A stretch of 64,000 bases of DNA from Sphingopyxis terrae subsp. terrae NBRC 15098 (GTDB taxonomy: Bacteria; Pseudomonadota; Alphaproteobacteria; Sphingomonadales; Sphingomonadaceae), in the NCBI RefSeq assembly GCF_001610975.1, contig NZ_CP013342.1, forward strand, positions 1,240,001-1,304,000, read 5' to 3'. Below are positions 9,385-18,466 of the stretch, in pieces (positions within the stretch are counted from its first letter, which is position 1; each line of letters starts with the position of its first letter). The notes below the pieces were generated by a model. It was given only the letters and a program-made list of their open reading frames with translations. It ran no database searches and was not told where the DNA came from. A program made the position numbers and the translations under genes.

Positions 9385-10649
9385 GAAAACAGCGCCTCCA
9401 GATGCGGGTTCAGAAATTTGCCGTGGGGATCGGCAGCACGGCGGACCGCGCGATAGCGCTCGGCCATCGGATAAAGCGCATCGACATCGGCGCGCGTCAA
9501 TGTGTGGCGCTTCGCCCAATGCGGCCGCCCCCCATGCGCCCGAAAAATCGCTTCGGCGCCAGCAAAATGATCAGCCCATGGCATTTTTGCATATTGATGC
9601 ATCGAGATCGCAGCGACCGGCCCCGCGTTCATCGGGCTCATCCAGATATCGTCGGCGGCGACGGTGCGATATTCAAAGGGAAAGGTCACGGGCAAACGCC
9701 GGGCGCGAATCCAGCCGATCACCGCGTCGAGCGCGGCAAGGCCGACGGCGCGCGGCAGTTCATATTCCATTTCCTCGAAGCGGATCGTGCGGTCGGACGG
9801 AAAGATGCTGTGCGCGGGCCCGCGACGCTCGCCATCGAAGCGCGTCTTCATCATCGCGCGCTGGAGCAGCGGGGTCAGAAAAGGCGCGAAGGCCGCGACG
9901 TCGAGCGCGCGGCGGAAAGCGCTTTCGTCGACATCGCTCGTCGAGCGGGGCGGATCGCACGGGTCGCACGGCGTCAACGTCTTCAGGATCACATGTTCGG
10001 CGTGCGGAAAAATCCAGAATTCGATGTGGCGGTGCTGCTCGGCAAGCTCGTCGTAGCTTTCGCGGATTTCGTCCCAGCGCCTTTTCTCGATCTGTTCGAC
10101 CAGATGAAAGGCGGGGACGACGGCGACCTCGATCTCGGTCGCGATGCCGAACAGCCCGAGCGACAGCCGCTGGGCCGCGAATAGATCGGAGTTTTCCTGC
10201 GCGTCGCACCAGCGCGCCGCGCCGTCGGCGCCGATCAGCCGGAAGCCGCGTGCAAAGGTTGACAGCGAGCCGAGATCGACGCCGGTCCCGTGCGTGCCCG
10301 TCGCCATCGCGCCCGCCAGCGCCTGCGGATTGACATCGCCCTGGTTGGCGAGCGCAAGGCCGTGCTGCCACAACGCCTCGGTCAGCCGCTTGATACTCCA
10401 TCCTGCCGGGATGCGCGCGGTCTGACGATCGGGGGCGATACTGAGCTCGCCCGCCATCGCGTCGAGGCTCACGATCAGTTCGTCCGACTGGCATAGCGGC
10501 ATGAAGCTGTGCCCGGCGCCGACCGCGCGCACCTTGGCGGCCTCGCGCACCAGCGCGGAAAGCGCCGCCTCGTCCGTCGGTCGCGCCACCGTTGCCGGGG
10601 CACGGACGCTACCCGACCAGTTGCTCCATCCTGCCTCCGCCGTCGCCAT
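9381..10649 (-). CDS. D-arabinono-1,4-lactone oxidase-like FAD protein
   Basis: 422-aa aldonolactone oxidase/VAO-type flavoprotein. The FAD-binding N-terminal half contains GAGHSF, whose histidine is the usual covalent flavin attachment site, and GAMATGTHGTG. The C-terminal half carries the ALO domain ending in RPHWAKRH and DPHGKFLNPHL. It is the first gene of an operon with the D-amino-acid lyase-like and TetR genes. The ATG at 10649 was preferred to one 45 bp upstream because the palindromic operator would otherwise abut the coding region. The substrate is inferred by family only. Confidence 0.88.
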   Translation of the reverse strand: MATAEAGWSNWSGSVRAPATVARPTDEAALSALVREAAKVRAVGAGHSFMPLCQSDELIVSLDAMAGELSIAPDRQTARIPAGWSIKRLTEALWQHGLALANQGDVNPQALAGAMATGTHGTGVDLGSLSTFARGFRLIGADGAARWCDAQENSDLFAAQRLSLGLFGIATEIEVAVVPAFHLVEQIEKRRWDEIRESYDELAEQHRHIEFWIFPHAEHVILKTLTPCDPCDPPRSTSDVDESAFRRALDVAAFAPFLTPLLQRAMMKTRFDGERRGPAHSIFPSDRTIRFEEMEYELPRAVGLAALDAVIGWIRARRLPVTFPFEYRTVAADDIWMSPMNAGPVAAISMHQYAKMPWADHFAGAEAIFRAHGGRPHWAKRHTLTRADVDALYPMAERYRAVRRAADPHGKFLNPHLEALFS

Positions 10650-10693
10650 GTCGCTCTCCCGCCGCGAACCGGGCGAAAGCTGCGCGCACGTCA

Positions 10694-10715
10694 AAAGTTA
10701 GTCAAGACTAACTTT
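10694..10715. promoter_or_regulatory. 22-bp palindromic operator, probably for the adjacent TetR
   Basis: AAAGTTAGTC, two bases, then GACTAACTTT forms a perfect 10-bp dyad 45 bp upstream of the lactone-oxidase start. The G+C is far below its surroundings. Size and symmetry fit a TetR-family operator, and the operon it precedes encodes a TetR protein as its last gene. Confidence 0.8.
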
Positions 10716-10720
10716 CTGGT

Positions 10721-11989
10721 TCAGCGGCCGACTGCGGCGATCTGCCGCGCAAAATGAAGCTGGATGGCATCGCGGACGCCCCGCGCAACCTTCTTCTGCC
10801 CCGCCGCCGAGGCGAGAAATTCCGCATCCTCCTTATTCGAGATGAAGCCGGTTTCGAACAGGATCGACGGCGTATCGGGGGCCTTCAGCACGACGAAGGA
10901 TGCAAAACGGTGCGCGGTGGTGCGGAAGGTGACATCGTCCGCCGCCTCACGCTCGAGCAGACGGGCGAAGTCCGACGCGACATTCATCGTCTCGCGCTGC
11001 GTCAGGTCGAGCAGGATCGACGAGACTTCGCCGCTGTGCGCGCCCAGGTCGACGCCGTTGATGATATTCGCCTTGTTCTCGCGCGCCGCAAGCCGAGCCG
11101 CCTCGCGGTCGGAGGCGACTTCGGACAGCGTATAGACCGACGCGCCATGCGCCTCTTCATTCTCGGCCGCGTCGGCATGGATCGAAATGAACAGATCGGC
11201 CTTCAGCCGCCGCGCGATGCCATAGCGTTCCTCGAGCACCAGAAAGCGGTCGTCCGAGCGCGTGAGCGCAACGCGGACGCGGCCGCTGGCGACCAGATCG
11301 TCGCGAATCGCGCGCGCGATCCCCAGCGTGATATCCTTTTCGCGCTTGCCGCTGTGCGGCGAAATCGCGCCCGGATCGTGCCCGCCATGGCCAGCGTCGA
11401 TGACGACAAGCGGCAGGCGCGGATTATTCGGCCCTTCGATCTTGGGCAGCGCCGGCGCCGGCTTGGGCGCGCCGATCGGCACGGTGACGCTGTAGCGCTT
11501 TTCGGGCGGCTTGGCGCGAAAGTTGAGCGGCGGCTGCCATTCGGTGCGCGGCGTCTTGGCGGCGCGTTCGAACTCGTCGGCCGAGACGGGACGCAGGCGC
11601 AGCGAAAGGCTGCGCCCGTCGGCGGCGAAGCGCGCGTCGGTGACCACCGCGGGCCGCGCCAGATCGAGCACGACGCGCGCCGTGTCGGCGGCCGGCCGCC
11701 CCTGGCGCACCGCGCTGACAAGCCCGCTGCCCTGCGGCGAACGGCCAGGATCGGCGCCCAGAATGTCGAGCGCGATGCGGTCGGGTCCGGCGAGGACGAA
11801 GGCCAACGCGCCCGCGACGACGTCGGCAAAGCGCAGCGTCACCTCGCGGTCGCCGATTTCGACCGCGCGAATATCGCCCGCGATCGCCGCCGGCATCGAC
11901 AGGATCGTCGCGATCAGGACAAGGATCAGGCCCATCACCCGGTTATGCCGCCCCCGGCGCGCGATGGTCCAGCGCTTATTCGAAAACAT
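10721..11989 (-). CDS. amiC: N-acetylmuramoyl-L-alanine amidase with AMIN domain
   Basis: Periplasmic zinc amidase that cleaves the bond between muramic acid and the stem peptide, usually at septation. After an N-terminal membrane/signal segment (LILVLIATILSMPAAIA) come an AMIN domain and an Amidase_3 domain with VIDAGHGGHDPGA and the catalytic glutamate in SILFETGFISN. The start at 11989 has a GGAG-type site. ATGs at 12025 and further in are alternatives. The amidase precedes PBP1A on the same strand, separated here by the three-gene TetR operon. Confidence 0.92.
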   Translation of the reverse strand: MFSNKRWTIARRGRHNRVMGLILVLIATILSMPAAIAGDIRAVEIGDREVTLRFADVVAGALAFVLAGPDRIALDILGADPGRSPQGSGLVSAVRQGRPAADTARVVLDLARPAVVTDARFAADGRSLSLRLRPVSADEFERAAKTPRTEWQPPLNFRAKPPEKRYSVTVPIGAPKPAPALPKIEGPNNPRLPLVVIDAGHGGHDPGAISPHSGKREKDITLGIARAIRDDLVASGRVRVALTRSDDRFLVLEERYGIARRLKADLFISIHADAAENEEAHGASVYTLSEVASDREAARLAARENKANIINGVDLGAHSGEVSSILLDLTQRETMNVASDFARLLEREAADDVTFRTTAHRFASFVVLKAPDTPSILFETGFISNKEDAEFLASAAGQKKVARGVRDAIQLHFARQIAAVGR

Positions 11990-12025
11990 GAGCGCTCCGG
12001 CCGCAAAAAAGGATGAACCAGCCAT

Positions 12026-12591
12026 TAGCCATCGCCCGTCAAATCACGGTCAACCGGCACGGTTAACAGGCTATTCAGTATGAATTACGCGAAACGCCTT
12101 GTCGGCGCGCGCGAACATTCCCATGTGACTGCCGTGCTTTGGGTTGCCGTTGGTCCGTGCCGATGCTAGCACCCGACACACTGACGGTGTCCGACCCGAT
12201 CCCGTCCGGCCTTTTGAGGGGAAAGGCTGACCCGCGCGATTCGCGGTTCATGGCCTCCCTGGCGCCGGACATGCGGGGAAAGGCATATCCGTCAGTCCAC
12301 CCGGATGACCGGGCGGCGGCCGACCCCATTCCAGCGTCGCCTGCCATAACGGTCACCCCGTAACAGGTTGATGCCGTATGAGGCTTGCCATGCCCTCTTC
12401 CCATGCCGACGCAGTCGCATTTGCGCCGCGCGTCGACGTGACGGAAGACCGCATGCGCGTCCAGGACCGGACGCGGGCCACGCGCGGCAATAACGTCTTT
12501 TTCCGTTTGAACCCTATCGACCGCAGCCGCCCTCCACGGGCGGCGGCGGCCTTTTTGTTTGGCGCGCTGCGGCGCGCCTGGAGTAATAATA
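12026..12591 (+). promoter_or_regulatory. Divergent amiC/rne intergenic region with RNase E leader hairpin
   Basis: About 565 bp without a convincing gene. It must hold both promoters. Near the rne start, GCCGCCC (12526-12532), TCCAC and GGGCGGC (12538-12544) form a stable hairpin followed six bases later by CTTTTTG, resembling a terminator or attenuator. A second self-complementary stretch, GCGCGCTGCGGCGCGC, lies at about 12562-12577, just before the Shine-Dalgarno site. RNase E controls its own mRNA through leader structures in enterobacteria; the same here is inference. Confidence 0.5.
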
Positions 12592-15210
12592 ATGACCACG
12601 CGCATGTTGATCGACGCGCGGCACCGGGAAGAAACCCGGGTCGCCGTCACCAAGGGAAACCGCATCGAGGAGTTTGATTTCGAGTCCGCCGAGCACAAGC
12701 AGCTCAAGGGCAATATCTATCTGGCCAAGGTAACCCGCGTCGAACCGTCGCTGCAGGCGGCGTTCGTCGAATATGGTGGCAATCGCCACGGCTTCCTGGC
12801 CTTCAGCGAAATCCACCCCGATTATTACCAGATCCCGAAGGAAGACCGCGAAGCGTTGCTGCGCGAAGAGGCGGAGCATGCCGCCGAAGCCGCGATGCGC
12901 GCCGAGGAAGATCTCGACGAGCTGGAAGGCGATGTGGCCGATGTCGACGAGCCCGGCGACGATGACGCCGCCGTTGCCGCCCCCCAAACCATCGGCGAGG
13001 ACAGCGACGATGATGGCCGCGAAGATTCCGCGGACGACGCCGACGGCGAAGATGGCGAAGAATCGCGCGACGATCGCGACGACAAGGGTCGCCGGGGCCG
13101 CGGGCGTGGCCGGGGGCGCAAGGGCGGCCGCGGACGCGGACGCCGCGACGAGGACGAAAATGGCGAAAGCCGCATGTCGCTGCGCCGCAAGTACAAGATT
13201 CAGGACGTCATCCGTCGCCGCCAGGTGATGCTGGTGCAGGTCGTCAAGGAAGAGCGCGGCAACAAGGGTGCGGCGCTGACCACCTATCTGTCGCTGGCCG
13301 GCCGCTACTGCGTGCTGATGCCCAACACGATGCACGGCGGCGGGATCAGCCGCAAGATTTCAAATGGCGCCGATCGCCGCAAATTGAAGGCGATGATCGA
13401 CGAGCTCAACCTGCCGCCGTCGATGGGCTGCATCGTCCGCACCGCGGGGATGAGCCGCACCAAGACCGAGATCAAGCGCGACTTCGACTATCTCGCCCGG
13501 CTTTGGGACGAGATCCGCGAAAAGACGCTGGGGTCGAGCGCGCCGGCGCTGATCCATTCGGACAGCGACCTTGTGAAGCGTGCGATCCGCGACATCTATC
13601 ACCGCGACATCGAGGAAGTGCTCGTCGAGGGCGAAGAGGGCTATAAGGCGGCGAAGCAGTTCATGAAGCTGCTGATGCCCAGCCACGCCCGGCGCGTGAA
13701 GCAATATGCCGACCCCGTTTCGCTCTATCAGCGCTATGGCGTCGAGGATCAGCTTGCGGGGATGCTCAATCCCGTCGTCCAGTTGAAATCGGGCGGCTAT
13801 CTGGTCATCAACCCGACCGAGGCGCTGGTGTCGATCGACATCAACTCGGGGCGCTCGACGCGCGAGCATAATATCGAGCAGACCGCACTCAGCACCAACC
13901 TCGAGGCAGCGCACGAAATCGCCCGCCAGCTCCGCCTGCGCGACATGGCGGGCCTGATCGTCATCGACTTCATCGACATGGATCATGGCTCGAACGTCCG
14001 CAAGGTCGAGCGCGCGATGAAGGATGCGCTCAAGAATGACCGCGCGCGCATCCAGGTCGGCCGCATCTCGGGCTTCGGCCTGATGGAAATGAGCCGCCAG
14101 CGGCTGCGCACCGGCGTGCTCGAAGCGTCGACGCGACCCTGCCCGCATTGCGAAGGCACCGGCCTCGTCCGCACCGCATCGTCGGCGGGTCTCAGCGCGC
14201 TGCGCCTGATCGAAGAGGAAGCCGCACGTGGCAAGGGCAGCAAGATAATCCTGCGCGCGAGCCAGGAAGCAACCTTCTATCTACTCAACGAAAAGCGCCG
14301 CGAACTGCGCGACATCGAGGATCTGTACGGCGTCAGCGTCGAAATCCTGCCCGACGGAGAAACCGAAGGCGCGCGCATGGCGATCGAGGTCGGCGGCCCG
14401 CCGCCCGTTCAGCGCCGCAGCTTCGCCCCGATCGCGCCGATCGAGGATGATGATGACGACGATATCGTCGACGAAGAGGATATCGAAGAAGAGGAAGAAG
14501 AAGCCGAACGCCCCGCGCGCCGCGAACGCGAGCGTGACGAGGGCGATGCCGATGGCGAAGGCGGACGCAACAAGCGCCGCCGGCGTCGCCGCCGCGGTCG
14601 TCGCGGTCGCCGCGATGACGAGGGCAACGAAACCGCCGAGGGCGAAACGGCTTCCGAAGAGGCCGAGGACGGCGACGACGAAGTCGGCGCCGATGGTGCG
14701 GTCGAAACCGTAGCCGCCGAAGCGAGCGAGGAAGGCGAAGCCAAGCCGCGTCGTCGCCGCGGTGGCCGCGGTCGCAAGAAGGTCGAGGCCGAAGCCGAAG
14801 CAGGCGACGCGGACACGACCGCGCCCGAACCGGAAGCCGTCGAAGCTCCCGCCCCCGAAATGCCGCCGGCTGACGAAAAGCCGAAGCGCAAGCGCGCGCC
14901 GCGCAAGACCAAGGCGGCGATCGCTGCCGAAGCGGCCGCTGCCGAAGCGAGCAGCGAAGCGCCCGACGCTCCTGTCGCCGAAGTGCCGGTAGAGGAGGCG
15001 GAACCTGCCAAGCCTGCGCCGAAGAAGCGCGCCAGCCGCAGCAAGAAGGCGGCCGCCGCCGAGGCGCAGCCCGCCGAAGCGACGGCAAGCGCACCGCAGG
15101 GCGATGCGGCGGACGAAGCCGTCTCCGTCCCCGCCGAGGCCGATGCCGACGGCGACGCCCCAGCGGGCGAACCCCGCCGAGGCTGGTGGCAGCGCACCTT
15201 CGGCAACTGA
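12592..15210 (+). CDS. rne: Ribonuclease E
   Basis: Central endoribonuclease for mRNA decay and rRNA/tRNA maturation, 872 aa. The N-terminal S1 domain begins near residue 35 (KGNIYLAKVTRVEPSLQAAF) and is interrupted at about residues 100-195 by an acidic stretch followed by a Gly/Arg-rich stretch. The catalytic core holds GLIVIDFIDM and the zinc-link cysteines in RPCPHCEGTG. The C-terminal third is a disordered alternation of acidic, Arg-rich and Ala/Pro-rich blocks of the kind that scaffolds degradosome partners. GGAG lies before the ATG. A strong terminator follows. Confidence 0.97.
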   Translation: MTTRMLIDARHREETRVAVTKGNRIEEFDFESAEHKQLKGNIYLAKVTRVEPSLQAAFVEYGGNRHGFLAFSEIHPDYYQIPKEDREALLREEAEHAAEAAMRAEEDLDELEGDVADVDEPGDDDAAVAAPQTIGEDSDDDGREDSADDADGEDGEESRDDRDDKGRRGRGRGRGRKGGRGRGRRDEDENGESRMSLRRKYKIQDVIRRRQVMLVQVVKEERGNKGAALTTYLSLAGRYCVLMPNTMHGGGISRKISNGADRRKLKAMIDELNLPPSMGCIVRTAGMSRTKTEIKRDFDYLARLWDEIREKTLGSSAPALIHSDSDLVKRAIRDIYHRDIEEVLVEGEEGYKAAKQFMKLLMPSHARRVKQYADPVSLYQRYGVEDQLAGMLNPVVQLKSGGYLVINPTEALVSIDINSGRSTREHNIEQTALSTNLEAAHEIARQLRLRDMAGLIVIDFIDMDHGSNVRKVERAMKDALKNDRARIQVGRISGFGLMEMSRQRLRTGVLEASTRPCPHCEGTGLVRTASSAGLSALRLIEEEAARGKGSKIILRASQEATFYLLNEKRRELRDIEDLYGVSVEILPDGETEGARMAIEVGGPPPVQRRSFAPIAPIEDDDDDDIVDEEDIEEEEEEAERPARRERERDEGDADGEGGRNKRRRRRRRGRRGRRDDEGNETAEGETASEEAEDGDDEVGADGAVETVAAEASEEGEAKPRRRRGGRGRKKVEAEAEAGDADTTAPEPEAVEAPAPEMPPADEKPKRKRAPRKTKAAIAAEAAAAEASSEAPDAPVAEVPVEEAEPAKPAPKKRASRSKKAAAAEAQPAEATASAPQGDAADEAVSVPAEADADGDAPAGEPRRGWWQRTFGN

Positions 15211-15234
15211 CGCGCCTGCATCGCGTAAAAAGAT

Positions 15235-15265
15235 GGGCCCCCGTGCAAGCGGGGGCCCCTTTTTT
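15235..15265 (+). terminator. Rho-independent terminator of rne
   Basis: GGGCCCCCG, a 6-nt loop and CGGGGGCCC pair perfectly and are followed by a run of six T (15260-15265). It starts 25 bp after the rne stop codon. Confidence 0.93.
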
Positions 15266-15378
15266 GGACTGTCACCGCGGCGGCGACCATCTCTCGCCTT
15301 GCGCCCGCGCGGCTGGCGCCCCAATAAGTCTCCATGGCTTCAGTCGAGGTTCAGACGCGCGGCGCAAGACAGGCGGCG

Positions 15379-16785
15379 ATGATCGCCCCGTCCCCGTCCC
15401 ACATCCTGGCCCGGCTGGGCGCCTGGCGCGCCGCGCTGCGCCTGTTGATGACGCTCCTCGCCATGGTGGCCGTTGCCGCGCGGCCGGTGATGGCGCAGTC
15501 GATGCTGCGCGACGCCGAAACCGAGGCGCTGTTCCAGGACATGGTCGACCCGCTGCTCGTCGCGGCGGGGCTGCGTCCCGGACAGGTGCGCGTCCACCTG
15601 CTCGGCGACCGCAGCATCAACGCGTTCGTGGCGGGCAGTCAGGACATCTATGTCTTTAGCGGCCTGATCGAGACCGCCGACAGCGCCAACGAAGTGCAGG
15701 GCGTACTCGCCCACGAGCTCGGCCATATCATGGGCGGCCACGCAATCCGCGCCAGCGACGGCGCCAAGACCGCAACGGGCATCTCGCTGCTCAGTATGCT
15801 GCTCGGCGCCGCGGCGATCGCGGCGGGCGGCGGCGACGCTGGAATGGGCATCATGATGGCAGGGCAGCAGGCCGCACTCGGCAAATATCTGGCGTTCAGC
15901 CGGGTCCAGGAAGCGACCGCCGATGCCGCCGGCGCCCAATATCTGTCGAAGGCGGGGATCAGCGGCAGGGGCAGCCTCGATTTCTTCAAGAAGCTGCAGA
16001 ACCTCGAATTTCGCTATGCCGTCAAACAGGATGATGATCAGGCCTACAGCCGCACGCACCCGCTGTCTGGCGATCGCATCCAGGCGCTTCGCGAAGTCTA
16101 TGTCGTCGATCCGGCGTGGGACAAGCCGAGCGACCCCCAGCTCGAGGCCCGCTTCCAGCGCGTGAAGGCCAAGCTGCTCGGCTATATGGAAGAGCCCGAG
16201 CGGACGCTGCGCAAATATCCCGAAAGCGACAAGAGCGTGCCCGCGCGCTACGCCCGCGCTTACGCCTGGCACAAGAGCGCCTATCCGCAAAAGGCGCTGG
16301 ACGAGGTCGATGCCCTGATCGCCACCAATCCCGAAGACCCTTATTTCCTCGAACTCGAAGGCCAGGTTCTGCTCGAATCCGGTCGGCCCAAGGAAGCGAT
16401 CCCGCCGCTGCGCAAAGCGGTCGCCAACTCGAAATCGCAGCCGCTGATCGCCTCGACCCTCGGCCATGCGTTGATCGCGACCGAGGATCCGGCCAATTTT
16501 CCAGAGGCCGAGAAGGTGCTGAAGACCGCCGTCGCGCTCGATAACGAGAATCCGTTTGCCTGGTATCAGCTTGGAATTGTCTATGCGAACCGCGGCGATC
16601 AGGCGCGCGCCGCGCTCGCCTCGGCGGAACGCTACAGTCTCGAGGGTGGACAGCCGATGCTCGCGCTGCGTAATGCCGAAATGGCGATGCAGGGCCTGCC
16701 GCAAGGGTCGCCCGACTGGATTCGTGCACAGGATATTTCGATGGTTGCGCGCGCCGAGGTAGAACGGACGCGCAAACGGCGCTAG
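15379..16785 (+). CDS. M48-family zinc metalloprotease with TPR domain (BepA-like)
   Basis: This 468-aa exported protease has a signal peptide ending near MAQS, the zinc motif HELGH, a second metal-ligand region in SRVQEATADAAGAQYL, and a C-terminal TPR array (about residues 260-440). This architecture matches BepA/YfgC, which handles misfolded outer-membrane proteins in the periplasm. The start at 15379 follows GACAGG. An in-frame ATG at 15334 would lengthen the N terminus by 15 residues. It is followed 56 bp later by the DsbA-like gene. Confidence 0.9.
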   Translation: MIAPSPSHILARLGAWRAALRLLMTLLAMVAVAARPVMAQSMLRDAETEALFQDMVDPLLVAAGLRPGQVRVHLLGDRSINAFVAGSQDIYVFSGLIETADSANEVQGVLAHELGHIMGGHAIRASDGAKTATGISLLSMLLGAAAIAAGGGDAGMGIMMAGQQAALGKYLAFSRVQEATADAAGAQYLSKAGISGRGSLDFFKKLQNLEFRYAVKQDDDQAYSRTHPLSGDRIQALREVYVVDPAWDKPSDPQLEARFQRVKAKLLGYMEEPERTLRKYPESDKSVPARYARAYAWHKSAYPQKALDEVDALIATNPEDPYFLELEGQVLLESGRPKEAIPPLRKAVANSKSQPLIASTLGHALIATEDPANFPEAEKVLKTAVALDNENPFAWYQLGIVYANRGDQARAALASAERYSLEGGQPMLALRNAEMAMQGLPQGSPDWIRAQDISMVARAEVERTRKRR

Positions 16786-16841
16786 ATTCACGACGAAATT
16801 CGGGGATGCATCGCAATTTCGCGAATGCACAAGGGCGACAA

Positions 16842-18455
16842 GTGACAGACAAGAAAGACGAATATTACCAGCCGTGGTTGCGCGACCCGACGCCGGCGCC
16901 CGATCCCCTGCCGCGCGCCGACGAGGGGCTGGCGAAGCCGAAGGACGCGCCCCCCGTCGGCATCGACGTCGGCCGCTATACGCCGCAGCCCGCTCCGGCG
17001 CGCGATCCGCGCGTCACGGGCGAGCAGCTGAAGGCGGGTGCGGCGCGGCTATGGAGTGCGATCCGGCACGGCGCTGCGGCCTTTGCCGACTGGACGATCG
17101 ATGTCGGCGAACGCGCCGATATTCCCGCCCGCGTCGAGGCAATGGAGATACCGCGGCGGACGCGCGACCTTGCGCAGCGTTCGGGCCGCGGCGCCGCGCG
17201 CGCCGCGCGCGCCATCGGACGCGGATCGGCGAAGGCGGCGCGCAGCGCAGCAAGCGCGAGCGGCGAGGCGTGGGGCAAGATGGCGCTGGGCGACAAGGTC
17301 GCGAAAATTTCCAGCGAAGCCGGACGCGGGATCGGCGAAGTCGCGGGCAAGACGAAGGCCGGAATCGGCCAGGTCGCAGGTCAGGTTGCGCGCGCCGGCA
17401 AGGACGGCATCGGCGACGCCGCGAACAAGCTGCGTCCCGCCGCCGAAGAGCTTGCGCCGCCGCCCTCGGGGCTCGAACAATTGCTCGCGCGCGAAGAGGC
17501 AGAGGCGCGCGCCGCCGACGCCGGGAACGCGGGCGACCTGCCGCTCTTCGCCGGCGAAGCGATCCCCGCGACGCTGGCGGAAACGCCGGCCAAGGCAGCG
17601 GCAACAGCAATCGCGTCGGACGATGATCGCACCCCGCATGTCACGCCCCCGGCCAAGCCCAAGCCCGCGCGGACCAAGGCGATGACCGCGGGCCGCCTGC
17701 CGCAGCGCCAGGGAGGAATGATGGACGGCGTATCGACGCGAACCCTGCTGATCGGCGGCATCGCCGCGCTCGCGCTGCTCGGCGCGACCTTCTGGCTTGG
17801 CGGCCGCTTCGGCGGCGGCATGAGCAAGAGCGAGGTCGAGACGATCGTCGGCGACTATATTCGCGCCAATCCCGAAATCATCCCCGAGGCGCTGGAGGCG
17901 CAGCGCGACCGCGAAATGGCGAAGGCGATCGACGCGATCCGCCCCGCGCTCGAAAAGCCCTATGCCGGCGCCTGGGCGGGCAATGCCGACGGCGACGTCA
18001 CGCTGGTCGTCTTCACCGATTATGCCTGCGGCTTCTGCCGGGCGAGCGTGCCCGATGTCGACCGGCTGGTCCGCGAGGACAAAAGGCTGAAGGTCGTGTT
18101 CCGCGAATTGCCGATCATCTCGCCGCAAAGCCGCGATGCCGCGCTGATGGCGCTCGCCGCCGCGCGGCAGGGTAAGTATGACGCCTTCCACCACGCGATG
18201 TTCGCAGCGAGTTCGCTCGACCCCTCGGCGATCGCCGCAGCGGCACAGCGCGCGGGCGTCGTTACCGACGGCAGCGCCGACGCGACCGCGAACGAGGCGT
18301 TGTTCCAGCGTGAACTCGACGCGAATCTGGCGATCGCGACCCAGCTCCAACTCAACGCGACTCCGACCTGGGTTATAGGCAACCAACTGCTCCAAGGCCA
18401 GGTCGGCTATGACACGCTGAAGCGCGCCATCGCCAAGGCCCGGTCCAAGAGCTGA
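16842..18455 (+). CDS. Membrane-anchored DsbA-family thioredoxin-like protein
   Basis: 537 aa. About 290 N-terminal residues are Ala/Gly/Lys-rich and amphipathic with apparent internal repeats (GIGEVAGKTKAGIGQVAGQV and similar), presumably cytoplasmic. A single membrane helix follows (about 296-318, TLLIGGIAALALLGATF). A periplasmic DsbA-like thioredoxin domain has the redox pair CGFC near 395 and the cis-Pro region NATPTWVIG. It is probably a thiol oxidase or isomerase of envelope proteins. The start is GTG at 16842 after AAGGGCG. The long N-terminal extension is unusual for the family. Confidence 0.85.
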   Translation: MTDKKDEYYQPWLRDPTPAPDPLPRADEGLAKPKDAPPVGIDVGRYTPQPAPARDPRVTGEQLKAGAARLWSAIRHGAAAFADWTIDVGERADIPARVEAMEIPRRTRDLAQRSGRGAARAARAIGRGSAKAARSAASASGEAWGKMALGDKVAKISSEAGRGIGEVAGKTKAGIGQVAGQVARAGKDGIGDAANKLRPAAEELAPPPSGLEQLLAREEAEARAADAGNAGDLPLFAGEAIPATLAETPAKAAATAIASDDDRTPHVTPPAKPKPARTKAMTAGRLPQRQGGMMDGVSTRTLLIGGIAALALLGATFWLGGRFGGGMSKSEVETIVGDYIRANPEIIPEALEAQRDREMAKAIDAIRPALEKPYAGAWAGNADGDVTLVVFTDYACGFCRASVPDVDRLVREDKRLKVVFRELPIISPQSRDAALMALAAARQGKYDAFHHAMFAASSLDPSAIAAAAQRAGVVTDGSADATANEALFQRELDANLAIATQLQLNATPTWVIGNQLLQGQVGYDTLKRAIAKARSKS

Positions 18456-18466
18456 GGCGCGCGGGT

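Noticed and set aside
12139-12363. 74-aa frame in the rne leader
   Set aside because: No ribosome-binding site, no family, and composition like the surrounding noncoding DNA.
12963-15200. CRISPR-like or tandem repeats in rne
   Set aside because: The repetitive DNA reflects Glu/Ala/Arg-rich protein blocks and has no spacer pattern. No CRISPR array was seen in the window.
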